This document shows positions 51,188 through 60,913 of a stretch of DNA of 64,000 nucleotides, piece by piece. The notes beneath the pieces were generated by a model. It did no database searches, was not told where the DNA came from, and saw only the letters and a list, made by a program, of their open reading frames with translations. The DNA is taken from contig NZ_JAMXKF010000003.1 in the NCBI RefSeq assembly GCF_024220585.1, forward strand, positions 682,001 to 746,000, read 5' to 3'. How positions within the stretch are numbered: the first letter of the stretch is position 1; each line of letters starts with the position of its first letter. Both the position numbers and the translations under genes were made by a program. Source of the DNA: Dyadobacter diqingensis (GTDB lineage: Bacteria; Bacteroidota; Bacteroidia; Cytophagales; Spirosomataceae).

Positions 51188-52783
51188 TCAGTATCCCGGA
51201 TTTTGTGGTAAACCCCATGTTTGTACCTCGTTCAAAGGAATTGGTAAAACAGGAATCGGGTTGACAGAACCGGCAATTGAACGCTGCTGCGCACGGGTTT
51301 TTGTTTCACCCGAAAGCGAGTTGATATAAGTTCCTGTGCGGATCTGATCCCACAAACGAAGTGATTCCATACCCAGCTCAACACGGCGCTCGTGCAAAAT
51401 GGCATCGATCAACGCTGTACCGGTTACAGAACCTGCAATGTCAGGAAGCGCTGTTGCAGGGATATTGGTAGGGTCGTACGTTGTACCACCTACTTTTGAA
51501 CCCAGCGGCAATGTTGACTTACGTGCTCTTGCACGGATTTCGTTCAATGCAGCACGTGCCGTAGTTTCGTCACCGGTTTTCGCTGCTGCTTCTGCTTTCA
51601 TGAGCAATATTTCAGCATAACGCATTCTGCGGATGTTCTGGCCAGAGGCAGATGCCTGCGCAGGCTGGACGATCGCTGCTTTACGGTTAAGGTAACCCGT
51701 CATGTTTTCAGCAGGGAATGCAACAGTTTGTCTGACACCAAACAGAATATCTCCGTTTCCGTAAACGGTCATCGCTTTACGCGGATCGTTTGCTTCGAAA
51801 GCGTTTACGAGGTTGGTGGTAGGGTTATTGAAGCCCCATCCCCAGGTTGCACGGTTGTTCTGGATCACATTATTGGTAACACCCGTTTTGATAGGGCCCC
51901 ATGTCTGACCTGATTCTTTTGCCTGAATTTCGAAAAGTGATTCAGTATTGTTTTCACTTACCTCATCAAAAATAGCCGCAAAATTAGCCGTCAAACCGTA
52001 TTGTCCCGACTGGCTGATTGCATTGGTCAGATCAAGAACCTGTTTCCATGTATGATTGTTGGTGTTGTCCATCCCCAGCTGGTACATAATGGCGCGGGCA
52101 AGATAACCACGTGCAGCCCCTTTGGTAGCACGTCCAAGATCGGCAGCACTGTACTGATTTTTCTCAGGCAACATGGTAATCGCCTGTTCAAGATCCTTCT
52201 CGATGAAGGCATAAGTTTCCGGTAAGGTAGCACGTTTTGCAGTTGAGTATTCGCTTGTTTTTACCGGCTCCGAAAACAACGGCATCCCTCCGAAAAGGCG
52301 AACCAGATAGAAGTAATAATAGGCGCGAAGGAAATGTGCTTCTCCCGCAACACGCGTTTTCAAAGCATTGCTGATCGGTGCGCTTTCGATGTTTTTCAAA
52401 ACCCAGTTGGCGCGGTATACTCCGATCCAAAGATTTCCCCAAACACCAACAACGGGTGTATTGGTTGGTAATGCTCTCCATTCTTTCAGATACTGGATAT
52501 CGAGGAAGTCACTTGGCGTACTTCCTTTTTCAGCATCGTCAGACAACACGTCTCCCCACATCCACTCGTAGTTATGTGGCAGGTAATTGCCAAGCCCGTC
52601 GTTTCCTTCGTCATAAGACGAAACGTCATAAACGGCGTTAATGGCCAGAAGCGTATTGGTGGAATCAGAGAAATAATTCGTATCGGTTTCACGCCCCAGT
52701 GGTTCTTTATCCAGGAAATCACTGCAACCCTGCAACAGCATAAAGGCTGTTATCAAAAGTGCCGGAAAACTATATTTTTTCAT
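51188..52783 (-). CDS. RagB/SusD-family outer-membrane lipoprotein of the mannan locus
   Basis: The 531-residue protein has a lipoprotein signal (LLQGCSDFLDKEPLG, Cys at about 20) followed by the SusD N-terminal fold (FLDKEPLGRETDTNYF, LRAYYYFYLVRLFGGMPLF) and RagB C-terminal region (NIRRMRYAEILLMKAEAAAK, LIDAILHERRVELGMESLRL). It is the glycan-binding partner of the SusC gene just upstream. It is read in the same direction as the GH26-to-epimerase genes and most likely binds mannan or manno-oligosaccharides. Confidence 0.95.
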   Translation of the reverse strand: MKKYSFPALLITAFMLLQGCSDFLDKEPLGRETDTNYFSDSTNTLLAINAVYDVSSYDEGNDGLGNYLPHNYEWMWGDVLSDDAEKGSTPSDFLDIQYLKEWRALPTNTPVVGVWGNLWIGVYRANWVLKNIESAPISNALKTRVAGEAHFLRAYYYFYLVRLFGGMPLFSEPVKTSEYSTAKRATLPETYAFIEKDLEQAITMLPEKNQYSAADLGRATKGAARGYLARAIMYQLGMDNTNNHTWKQVLDLTNAISQSGQYGLTANFAAIFDEVSENNTESLFEIQAKESGQTWGPIKTGVTNNVIQNNRATWGWGFNNPTTNLVNAFEANDPRKAMTVYGNGDILFGVRQTVAFPAENMTGYLNRKAAIVQPAQASASGQNIRRMRYAEILLMKAEAAAKTGDETTARAALNEIRARARKSTLPLGSKVGGTTYDPTNIPATALPDIAGSVTGTALIDAILHERRVELGMESLRLWDQIRTGTYINSLSGETKTRAQQRSIAGSVNPIPVLPIPLNEVQTWGLPQNPGY

Positions 52784-52861
52784 TTTTAGAAATATTTAAT
52801 AGGGATTAGCTTGGAGCGGCTGACATCCCGTTTTGTCAGGTGCCAGCTGCTTTAAGTTTTG

Positions 52862-55800
52862 TTAAAAGTTTACGCTTACTCCGATTCTTCCTACGCGAGG
52901 CTGTGGATAAGCACCCAGGTCAACACCGAAGTTCAATGGATTGTTGTTGAATTCACCAATCTCAGGATCCATTCCTTTGTATTTTGTGAAAGTCAGCAAG
53001 TTGTCCGCTGCGATATAAACTCTGATGTTGCTGATGTGGAACTTCTCCATCACACCTTTTGGCAATGTGTAGCCCAACGTAAGGTTACGCAGGCGCATGT
53101 AATTGCCGCTGCTTACAAAACGATCGCTGAACTGGTCGTTGTTGTTGGGGTTAAGCTGCGTCATACGAGGCTGATCCGTGTTTGGGTTTTCAGGTGTCCA
53201 GCGATCCATACGGCTTGATATCGAATTGAACATTCCGTTGGCGTTGTTCATCCAGTGTCCCAGACCATTTACAAGCTGAACACCCGTTACACCCTGCAGG
53301 AAGAAACTTAGATCGAAACCTTTGTAACCAAGGCTCGCATTAAATCCGTAAGAGAGATTTGGCGTGGCGCTTCCAAGATAAGTGCGGTCATTGTTATCAA
53401 TAACGCCGTCATTGTTTAAGTCAACAAACTTCACATCACCCGGTTTTGCATTTGGCTGAATTGCTTTTCCTTCTTTGGTATAAGCATCAAGATCGGCCTG
53501 CGTTCTGAAAATTCCGTCCGTTTTCAATCCGTAGAATACCGCGATTTCACGGCCTACTTCTGTACGTGTAGTCTGTCCAAGACCTGTTACATCACCGCCG
53601 GCGATGGGCTCGCCGCCACCCAGGTTAACCACTTTGTTCGTGATTTTGCTTACGTTAAATCCAATATCATACGTAAAACCTTTGATCTGGTTTTTGTAAC
53701 CGATCGCGAGTTCAATACCCTTGTTGCTCATGCTACCTGCGTTTACATACGGAGGGCCAACACCTGCAAATACAGGGATCGGAACACGAACGATCATGTT
53801 TTTGGTATCCTTGATGAAATAATCAGCAGTCAATGTCAAACGGTTGTTGAAAAATCCTGCATCCACACCAAAGTTTGAGCTTGTCGTGGTTTCCCATTTC
53901 AGATCCGGGTTGCTAGCCGTTGTAGGGGCAAATCCCTGAACCGCCTGGTCGCCGAAAACGTACATGTTGTTACCCGTAACCGTAGTTGCGTAACCATAGT
54001 TTGCAGCACTGTTCTGGTTTCCAACCTGTCCCCAGCCCGCGCGTAATTTCAACTGACTGATAGCAGGAATGCTTTTGATAAATGATTCTTCGGCAAGGTT
54101 ATAACCGGCAGCGAAAGACGGGAAAGTTCCCCAGCGGTTGGCCGGAAGGAAACGTGAAGAACCGTCTCTGCGAAGTGTTGCCGTTAAGAGTAATTTCTCG
54201 TTGAAATTATAGTTCAAACGACCAAAGTACGACTGCAACGATTCATCGGACTGTGTAGCTTCAACCAGATAGTCCGTGCCTTTTGTTGCTGTCAGATACC
54301 ATTGTGATTTGTCATTTGGTACATCAAGAACTGTCAGGAACATATCGCTGTATGTTGTGCGCTGTGCTTCAAAACCAGCCATCGCGGTGAAGCTGTGTTT
54401 GCCAAATGTTTTGGCATAAGTCAGGTAATTGGTCCAAACCCAGCCCAATTGCTCGCCTCTTCCTTCACGCAACGTGCTGTGCTGGCGCTGATCGTCATTG
54501 GCCAGATAGTATTGTGGCAAATATCTTTTGGCATGTGTAGTTTTCCAGTTTACACCAAATTGTGTACGGAAATTCAAACCAGGAATAATTTTCGCATCCA
54601 GGAAGAAGTTGGAGTTAACCAGCGTTTCGTAAGCTTTGTTGTTTTTGTATTCATCCACAATACGCAACGGATTATAAGCACCACCTTCTGGCACCGGGCG
54701 GGTTCCGTAAAAATTAGTAACCGGATCCCACGCTTTCGCCAATGGAGAAACTGTCAATGCACTGGTCAAAATACCACCGTACTGGCTTCCTACATATTGG
54801 GTTTTATCGGTGTTGGCGTACGCTGCTGAAATTCCTGCGTCAAGCCATTTTGTTACATAAAAGTCGTTGTTGAAACGCAGGAAAAGCTTTTTAAGCGGAG
54901 AGTTTTTGACAATCCCATCCTGTCCGAAATAAGTACCTGTCAGACTGTAACGGTGTTTGTCGTTACCACCCATGATGTTCAGGCTGTAATTTTGAACCGA
55001 ACCTGTTTGCATTACTTCGTCCTGCCAGTTGGTTCCTTTGTCCGTGCCGTTTTTGAAGGTATTCAGTGTCTGGTATAACTTCTCGTTGGTTGGAAGTACG
55101 GTCCCGTCATTGCTGTATGATTCCAGACGTAAAGTTGCATATTGACTTGCATTCAAAACATCTACCGTGTTCCATGTCTTCTGAACACCGGCATAAGTGT
55201 CAAATGAAATTTTAGGTGCTCCGCTTTTTCCTCTTTTGGTTGTGATCAGGATAACACCATTTGCACCACGTGAACCATAGATGGCTGTGGCCGATGCATC
55301 TTTCAAAATTTCCATCGAAGCGATGTCGCCTGGCGCTAAAAAGCTGATGTCGCTGGTTTGGAAACCATCAACAACATATAAAGGATCACTGTTGTTGATC
55401 GTGCCGACACCACGGATACGCACGCGCACTGCTGCGCCCGGCTCACCCGACTGACTAACAATATTAACACCAGGAACCCGTCCCTGAATAGCCTGTAATG
55501 GATTCGATGTTGCGATTTTTGTGATAGCTTCTGCTTTTACTGAGGCAACTGCGCCGGTGATATCACTTTTCTTGGTCGTACCATATCCAACCACCACCAC
55601 TTCGTCCAATGCACGTTCGTCTGATACCATGGTTATTGTGAAGGTTGTTTTTCCTCCGATTTCAACTTCCAGTGATTTCATTCCAACCGAGCTCAAAACC
55701 AAAGTTTTTGCGTCTGCCGGAATACCCAAAGTAAACTTTCCTTCCACGTCTGTGGTGGTACCAATGGTTGTACCTTTAATTACCACACCTACACCAGGTA

Positions 55801-55912
55801 GTCCTTCCCCTTTTTGATCTGAGACCGTCCCGCTTATATTTTGGTTCTGGGCTACCGCCATCAGGCAGCTTACCAAAAACAAAGAGACGGTCATAAGTAA
55901 TCTTTGAAACAT
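52862..55912 (-). CDS. SusC/RagA-family TonB-linked outer-membrane protein of the mannan locus
   Basis: The 1016-residue protein has a signal peptide (MFQRLLMTVSLFLVSCLMAVA), a CarboxypepD_reg-like domain (ISGTVSDQKGEGLPGVGVVI), a TonB-box region (LDEVVVVGYGTTKKSDITGA), the plug (NNSDPLYVVDGFQTSDIS, IASMEILKDASATAIYGSRG) and a barrel ending RVGRIGVSVNF. It forms a SusCD import complex with the lipoprotein 78 bp downstream. It is the first gene of the mannan locus and therefore the site of regulated transcription; no adjacent regulator gene is seen. Confidence 0.95.
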   Translation of the reverse strand: MFQRLLMTVSLFLVSCLMAVAQNQNISGTVSDQKGEGLPGVGVVIKGTTIGTTTDVEGKFTLGIPADAKTLVLSSVGMKSLEVEIGGKTTFTITMVSDERALDEVVVVGYGTTKKSDITGAVASVKAEAITKIATSNPLQAIQGRVPGVNIVSQSGEPGAAVRVRIRGVGTINNSDPLYVVDGFQTSDISFLAPGDIASMEILKDASATAIYGSRGANGVILITTKRGKSGAPKISFDTYAGVQKTWNTVDVLNASQYATLRLESYSNDGTVLPTNEKLYQTLNTFKNGTDKGTNWQDEVMQTGSVQNYSLNIMGGNDKHRYSLTGTYFGQDGIVKNSPLKKLFLRFNNDFYVTKWLDAGISAAYANTDKTQYVGSQYGGILTSALTVSPLAKAWDPVTNFYGTRPVPEGGAYNPLRIVDEYKNNKAYETLVNSNFFLDAKIIPGLNFRTQFGVNWKTTHAKRYLPQYYLANDDQRQHSTLREGRGEQLGWVWTNYLTYAKTFGKHSFTAMAGFEAQRTTYSDMFLTVLDVPNDKSQWYLTATKGTDYLVEATQSDESLQSYFGRLNYNFNEKLLLTATLRRDGSSRFLPANRWGTFPSFAAGYNLAEESFIKSIPAISQLKLRAGWGQVGNQNSAANYGYATTVTGNNMYVFGDQAVQGFAPTTASNPDLKWETTTSSNFGVDAGFFNNRLTLTADYFIKDTKNMIVRVPIPVFAGVGPPYVNAGSMSNKGIELAIGYKNQIKGFTYDIGFNVSKITNKVVNLGGGEPIAGGDVTGLGQTTRTEVGREIAVFYGLKTDGIFRTQADLDAYTKEGKAIQPNAKPGDVKFVDLNNDGVIDNNDRTYLGSATPNLSYGFNASLGYKGFDLSFFLQGVTGVQLVNGLGHWMNNANGMFNSISSRMDRWTPENPNTDQPRMTQLNPNNNDQFSDRFVSSGNYMRLRNLTLGYTLPKGVMEKFHISNIRVYIAADNLLTFTKYKGMDPEIGEFNNNPLNFGVDLGAYPQPRVGRIGVSVNF

Positions 55913-56469
55913 GCTTATGACTCGTTTATCGTTTATGATTTTTAATACAAATTAATAGACTTTTTTGATCGATACTATAATACTATTTTATCTATTCATT
56001 GAAGTATTAAAACTTTTTTCAACTAATTTTTGATACAAAAATCACAATATGTATTGCTATTGTATTATTCTAATGAATTTAATTGCACTATACTTATATT
56101 TCATGTGTTGAAAATAAAAGTAACTATGATAATATTAAATATGGTACTATTATATCTTTTTTTGAAGTTTAATATCTTATTTGTATGGTGTTAATGTGTG
56201 ATTTTAACACTTTTGCAGGCGTGGTTTTGTGCCGGAATTTTGTCCGGATGTCTCAGAGTAAGAATGATTTACGGGGATGACCGGAGTATGGGGAAATCAC
56301 TTTTTGTTAACCGGAATTAGTTGGTGGGATTTGGATTTTTAAGAATTTTGGTGTCAAGTATTTTCATGGGCAGGTGCAGGACTTTTTGAAATATTGAAAA
56401 CTGCGTTCTGTAAAGCACAAAAAAAATGGGCGACATTGCTGCCGCCCATTTTCAATCATGTATGTTTTA
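55913..56469. other. Long AT-rich gap upstream of SusC
   Basis: No gene is supported. The 250 bp next to SusC are extremely AT-rich and probably hold its promoter; the minus-strand TTAATTTG near 55950 has one mismatch to TAnnTTTG. The far end holds the ilvE terminator. Confidence 0.6.
56421..56452 (-). terminator. Terminator of ilvE
   Basis: On the minus strand AAATGGGCG and CGCCCATTT pair with a 10-nt loop and run into eight T residues. Confidence 0.88.
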
Positions 56470-57537
56470 CTAAACTTTCAAAGTCCAGCCAAAGATATCT
56501 TCTGTTTTACCGGTACGGATTTCAGTAAGATAATCTTTTACCTTGTTTACGAAAGAATCAGCTTTCAATTCAGGTAACGCATAATCCACACCTTCATAGG
56601 CGATGGTTGCAAATGGAGATACTACAACCGCAGTTCCGGCTCCGAATGCAGATTCCAGGCGGCCTTCTTTAAGCGCTTCGATGATTTCTTTAACAGAAAT
56701 TCTGCGTTCTTCAACCGGGATGTTCCAGTGCTGTGCAATGGCTACGATACTTTTACGGGTAATACCGTCCAGGGTCGTATCCGATACAAAAGGTGTCACC
56801 AGTTTTCCATCGATTACGAACATTACGTTCATCGTTCCCGATTCTTCGATGTAAGCGTGCTCACGAGCGTCTGTCCAGATCAACTGGTCATAACCTTGTT
56901 CCTGAGCCAGTTTTGCAGGGTATAATGAACCGGCGTAGTTACCAGCACATTTTGTTCCGCCCACTCCGCCTTCCGCAGCACGGATGAAATGGGTTTCAAC
57001 TTTAACTCTCGGAGGTTTGGCGTAGTACGTGCCAACCGGACAGGTAAAGATGATAAAAGTATACGTATCAGATGGTTTTACGCCAATGTAAGCATCCGTC
57101 GAGAACATATACGGACGGATATACAATGAACATCCTTCCTGAGAAGGTACCCATGCTGAATCCAGACGCAACAGTTCTGTTAACCCACCCATGAACACTT
57201 CTTCCGGAATGGTTGGCATGCAAAGGCGCTCAGCTGATTTATTAAAACGTTTCCAGTTGTCAATCGCACGGAAAAGGAGTGTATCGCCTTCATCGCTTTT
57301 GTAGGCTTTCATTCCTTCAAAAATGGCCTGTCCGTAGTGCAAAGCAGCAGTAGCCGGGCTTAGTGACAGGTCGCCATAAGGGACGATCCGTGAATTTTGC
57401 CACTGGCCGTCACGGTATTCGGCAATAAACATGTGGTCGGCGATGTTCCGGCCAAAAACAAGGTTGTTAAAATCAACCTCTTTCAAACGTGAATTTCCCG
57501 TTTGCTGGATCTCTATTTGCAATGTATCGGCAGTCAT
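56470..57537 (-). CDS. ilvE: Branched-chain amino acid aminotransferase
   Basis: The 355-residue protein is a class IV PLP aminotransferase. The PLP lysine is Lys196 in GGTKCAGNYAGSLYP, and EESGTMNVMFVIDGKLVTP and TLDGITRKSIVAIAQHW are the conserved C-terminal parts. It transfers amino groups between glutamate and the 2-oxo acids of Leu, Ile and Val in the cytoplasm. Length and motifs match the bacterial BCAT II-like subgroup of about 350 residues. It is a single-gene unit with its own terminator. Confidence 0.95.
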   Translation of the reverse strand: MTADTLQIEIQQTGNSRLKEVDFNNLVFGRNIADHMFIAEYRDGQWQNSRIVPYGDLSLSPATAALHYGQAIFEGMKAYKSDEGDTLLFRAIDNWKRFNKSAERLCMPTIPEEVFMGGLTELLRLDSAWVPSQEGCSLYIRPYMFSTDAYIGVKPSDTYTFIIFTCPVGTYYAKPPRVKVETHFIRAAEGGVGGTKCAGNYAGSLYPAKLAQEQGYDQLIWTDAREHAYIEESGTMNVMFVIDGKLVTPFVSDTTLDGITRKSIVAIAQHWNIPVEERRISVKEIIEALKEGRLESAFGAGTAVVVSPFATIAYEGVDYALPELKADSFVNKVKDYLTEIRTGKTEDIFGWTLKV

Positions 57538-57640
57538 AAGGCCTGAAATTTATGCTGAATATTAAGTACGCTTTTATTTCTCGTTTTAGTCCCGCAATTT
57601 AATTAAATTATCAATAAAACGAAGATATTTAGTATAACAA

Positions 57641-58201
57641 TTATTTTTTTGAAGATACCCTCGGTTTCCACGTAACTTCCTCAATTCCCAGTTCATAAGT
57701 CATGGCGCGGCACAGCATAAAAAGGTAATCTGACAGGCGATTCAGATATTTCACGACGCTGTCCTCTACTTCTTCCTGTGTTTGCAAATGGATCACCCCT
57801 CTTTCGGCACGCCGGCAGACGGTGCGGGCAATATGTCCGAAGGAAACAGACTGGTGGCCGCCAGGCAGGACGAAGGCGCGTAAAGCCGGAACGATCGCAT
57901 CAATTTCATCCATGGAAGTTTCCAGCAGTCTGATATCTTCTTCCGATAAATCGGGCAGGATTTTTTTCGTTTGTTCCGGTTCGGATGCCAGATGGGATCC
58001 AATGGTAAACAGCCGGTCCTGAATTTCTTTCAGCAGATCACGACGCTTTTCGTTTACGGGCTGATCACGAAGCAAACCAATGTAGCTGTTAAGCTCGTCT
58101 ACGGTTCCGTACGCTTCAATGCGGATATGTGCTTTGCTGAGGCGTGTTCCGCCAATCAATGACGTGGTGCCTTTATCGCCGGTTTTGGTATATATTTTCA
58201 T
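57641..58201 (-). CDS. Cob(I)alamin (cobyrinate) adenosyltransferase, PduO type
   Basis: The ATG at 58201 (MKIYTKTGDKGTTSLIGG) gives 186 residues. The frame runs on to 58339 but the extra residues do not match the family and span the upstream spacer. The ATP loop YTKTGDKGTTSL at 4-15 and the C-terminal CRRAERGVIHLQ and NRLSDYLFMLCRAM are hallmarks. The enzyme transfers the 5'-deoxyadenosyl group from ATP to Co(I) corrinoids, the step after cobalt insertion and a,c-amidation. It lies 40 kb from the other cobalamin genes and no riboswitch is visible ahead of it. Confidence 0.93.
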   Translation of the reverse strand: MKIYTKTGDKGTTSLIGGTRLSKAHIRIEAYGTVDELNSYIGLLRDQPVNEKRRDLLKEIQDRLFTIGSHLASEPEQTKKILPDLSEEDIRLLETSMDEIDAIVPALRAFVLPGGHQSVSFGHIARTVCRRAERGVIHLQTQEEVEDSVVKYLNRLSDYLFMLCRAMTYELGIEEVTWKPRVSSKK

Positions 58202-58393
58202 AGAAGTGTAATTTAAATGAAGGATGGCAGCTGTCTGTGTGACCTGGATTCGCCTCCAAATCCCTCGAAAAGTACTACAATTATTACGCTGACCTGCGGC
58301 TTTTGTCAGGTAAATTTCACCGATTTCAATAAGCGGCAAGATTAATTAATTTATATACTCTTTGTCTGATTAGGTTTTGGGAAGTCTCCAACC

Positions 58394-58401
58394 TAATTTT
58401 G
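58394..58401 (+). promoter_or_regulatory. Probable -7 promoter element for the membrane protein/queA unit
   Basis: TAATTTTG fits TAnnTTTG. It sits just before 58399, which argues against the longer reading of the next gene. A -33 TTTG at 58376 is closer than the usual spacing. Confidence 0.45.
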
Positions 58402-58449
58402 CACCCAAATTATGGCGAAAATAGAAAAGATAAGGAGGATTGTTATTTC

Positions 58450-58968
58450 ATGAAAATTGCGACATTTAGTATAAAAATATGGCGTTGGTTCTCAATGCTG
58501 ATGGTAATCGGTGCTTTGGTTTGGACTTATTCGGTTTTTCCTGAGCAGATTGCAGTTGATTTTGCCAAGTCGGGTTTGGCGGAGGTTTATGTAAATAAAG
58601 AGCATTTGTTCTATATTATCATGGCTCTTTTTATCCTGAACAATGTTGTGCTTACTGCGTTTGCAAGGCAAATTCCCAAAATTGATGCCTCAAATTTTCC
58701 GATACCAAAAAGAAAAATCTGGGCTGAACACCGGGCGGCTTTAAACGAGCATCTGATCAACTGGCTCTACTGTGTGGTAGCGTCTATTAATACGGTGATC
58801 GGTTTTAGTCTTTTAGCTTTGGCAACGATTAACAGCGATCAGTACAAACTGGATGTTTTTGATTTTGCCTGGGTGTTTTATCTTGGTCTTGGCCTGATGA
58901 TATTGGTTTTCCTGCTTCCGCTGCGTTTATTCTGGACGCCGGTACCGGAAGAAGAAGATACTTATTAG
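58450..58968 (+). CDS. Four-helix membrane protein of unknown function
   Basis: The ATG at 58450 (MKIATFSIKIWRWFSML) gives 172 residues, with AAGGAGG about 12 bp upstream as ribosome binding site. The long frame to 58399 would start at the promoter box. The four membrane helices lie near 10-30, 50-70, 105-125 and 140-160. The loop after the first helix (SVFPEQIAVDFAKSGLAEVY) is similar to DUF1648-type proteins, but I do not claim it. It ends 7 bp before queA and is probably cotranscribed with it. Confidence 0.75.
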   Translation: MKIATFSIKIWRWFSMLMVIGALVWTYSVFPEQIAVDFAKSGLAEVYVNKEHLFYIIMALFILNNVVLTAFARQIPKIDASNFPIPKRKIWAEHRAALNEHLINWLYCVVASINTVIGFSLLALATINSDQYKLDVFDFAWVFYLGLGLMILVFLLPLRLFWTPVPEEEDTY

Positions 58969-58975
58969 GATTGTC

Positions 58976-60211
58976 ATGGAAAGCAACTGGCTGGAAAAAG
59001 CAGAATCTCTGCGTATAGAATCATTCGATTATGATTTGCCGGACGAAAAGATTGCGCGTTATCCGCTGGATCCGCGTGATAGTTCGAAGCTTTTGATCTA
59101 TGATCAGGGCAATATTAAGCATCAGAAATTTTCGGATTTAACCGGGAATTTGCCTGAAAATACACTGCTTGTATTTAATGACACCAAGGTTATCCCGGCG
59201 AGAGCTTACTTTCAAAAGGAAACCGGTGCCACCATTGAAATTCTTCTGCTGCATCCGGAGCTGCCGACCCGCATTATCAACGATGCCATGCTGGTTCGTG
59301 ATTCCTGTGTCTGGGAATGTATGATCGGGAATAAAAAGCGGTTCAAGATTACGGATACGCTGACGACGGCTCTGATCGTAAAAGGAATTTCAGTAAAGTT
59401 GCAGGTAGCTTACGGTGACTATGAGAAAAATCACGTGAAATTCTGGTGGGATCAGGACATTCCGTTTCTGGATATCGTGCAGGCACTGGGTGAAATTCCT
59501 TTGCCTCCTTACCTGAAACGTGATACCGAAGAGCAGGATAAGCAAACGTATCAGACCGTATATGCCCGTCAGAATGGAGCGGTTGCAGCGCCAACGGCCG
59601 GGTTACATTTTACGGATACCGTTTTTAAAGCCCTGGCTGATAAAGGAATCAGACGATCCTTCCTGACCCTCCATGTGGGTGCGGGTACCTTTCAGCCCAT
59701 TAAGGCAAGCTCTGTGACGCAGCACAAAATGCATGCGGAACAGGTGGTATATTCCCGGGAGCTGATCAAAGAATTACTGAAAAATACAGAAAGTATCGTG
59801 CCGGTCGGGACCACTTCCCTGCGTTCCCTGGAAAGCCTGTACTGGTATGGCGTGAAATTGTTTCGTGCCGAAACTACGCTCTTTAATATTGAAAAGCTTT
59901 ATCCATATCCTTTTGCACCCGATGAACTGCCTTCGGCTGAGGAATCGTTACGGGCCATTATCGCCTATATGGATTCAGAAAATCTGGATGAGATTGTCGG
60001 GGAAACGGAGATTTTTATTTTTCCCGGTTATAAATTCAGACTTTGCAAAGGTTTGGTGACCAATTATCATCAGCCGGGCTCCACGCTGATTTTGCTGGTA
60101 GCGGCTTTGGTAGGCGAGGACTGGAAAAAGATTTACAAGGAGGCGATGGATCGCGGCTACCGTTTTCTGAGTTATGGCGATAGCTCGTTGTTATGGAAAA
60201 ATGACTTTTAA
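58976..60211 (+). CDS. queA: S-adenosylmethionine:tRNA ribosyltransferase-isomerase
   Basis: The 411-residue protein has the QueA signatures LLVFNDTKVIPARAYFQK (about 64-80), GAVAAPTAGLHFT and VTNYHQPGSTLILLVAALVG. It converts 7-aminomethyl-7-deazaguanine in tRNA to epoxyqueuosine using the ribosyl part of S-adenosylmethionine. The length exceeds E. coli QueA (about 356) but is normal in Bacteroidota. The start ATG is 7 bp downstream of the membrane-protein gene; a strong terminator follows. Confidence 0.95.
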   Translation: MESNWLEKAESLRIESFDYDLPDEKIARYPLDPRDSSKLLIYDQGNIKHQKFSDLTGNLPENTLLVFNDTKVIPARAYFQKETGATIEILLLHPELPTRIINDAMLVRDSCVWECMIGNKKRFKITDTLTTALIVKGISVKLQVAYGDYEKNHVKFWWDQDIPFLDIVQALGEIPLPPYLKRDTEEQDKQTYQTVYARQNGAVAAPTAGLHFTDTVFKALADKGIRRSFLTLHVGAGTFQPIKASSVTQHKMHAEQVVYSRELIKELLKNTESIVPVGTTSLRSLESLYWYGVKLFRAETTLFNIEKLYPYPFAPDELPSAEESLRAIIAYMDSENLDEIVGETEIFIFPGYKFRLCKGLVTNYHQPGSTLILLVAALVGEDWKKIYKEAMDRGYRFLSYGDSSLLWKNDF

Positions 60212-60236
60212 AGGCCCTTCTCAGGGCCTTTTGCTT
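60209..60236 (+). terminator. Terminator of queA
   Basis: Arms AAAGGCCC and GGGCCTTTT with a 6-nt loop and T-rich tail overlap the stop codon of queA. Confidence 0.85.
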
Positions 60237-60283
60237 TTGGCCTGCTTTTGCTGTAATTTGTCATGTGATTTTTGACAAACACC

Positions 60284-60880
60284 ATGGAACAGGCACAAAT
60301 AGCTGAGCGTAAGTACACCGTTTCCGAATTTCTTGAAATGGAAGAGAAAAGCGAGATTCGTCATGAATTCTATGACGGGGAGATCTTTGCTATGGCGGGA
60401 ACTACGATGAATCACAATGATATCGTGGATAACGTTCGGACCTTTCTAAAAGGTATATTTCGTCCTAAGGGATGTCGGGTCTTCGCCGAAAATATAAAAG
60501 TCGAAGCAATTGAAAACTTTTATTATCCGTATCCGGATGTTATTGTGACCTGCGCGCCGGAAGATGTTAACGGTACTTATATTGTTCGGAATCCAAGCAT
60601 ACTGGTGGAGGTTTTATCCAAATCCTCTGCAAATTATGACCGTGGGGTCAAACTAAGAAGTTATCGGGAAATTGCATCGCTTCAATATTATGTGCTTGTG
60701 GCTCAATATGAGTGTTATATAGAGCTTTACTCCCGAACTGACCAGGAAGGTATCTGGACTTATCAGTCTTTTGACAAACCGGAAACCGTGATTTCTTTTG
60801 ATAAACTCGATTTTGCAATACCGGTTTCAGCTGTTTATGAAGGTATTGTGTTTTTGGAAGAGGAAAAACCGGAATTTTGA
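60284..60880 (+). CDS. Uma2-family (DUF820) PD-(D/E)XK-like protein
   Basis: The ATG at 60284 (MEQAQIAERKYTVSEFLEME) gives 198 residues; the TTG at 60272 is weaker. Uma2 features are EIRHEFYDGEIFAMAGTT, PYPDVIVTC with the conserved Asp, NPSILVEVLSKSS with Glu and Lys, and DRGVKLRSYREIASLQYYVL. Members have a restriction-endonuclease-like fold; they are often mobile-gene passengers and their role is unclear. It stands alone, convergent with the GH43 gene. Confidence 0.9.
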   Translation: MEQAQIAERKYTVSEFLEMEEKSEIRHEFYDGEIFAMAGTTMNHNDIVDNVRTFLKGIFRPKGCRVFAENIKVEAIENFYYPYPDVIVTCAPEDVNGTYIVRNPSILVEVLSKSSANYDRGVKLRSYREIASLQYYVLVAQYECYIELYSRTDQEGIWTYQSFDKPETVISFDKLDFAIPVSAVYEGIVFLEEEKPEF

Positions 60881-60913
60881 AAGCTGGCTACCGGCTTCCC
60901 ACCTTGATTATCT

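Noticed and set aside
54395-54829. A 144-codon plus-strand frame opposite the mannan-locus SusC
   Set aside because: It is antisense to a well-supported barrel region and shows no family features.
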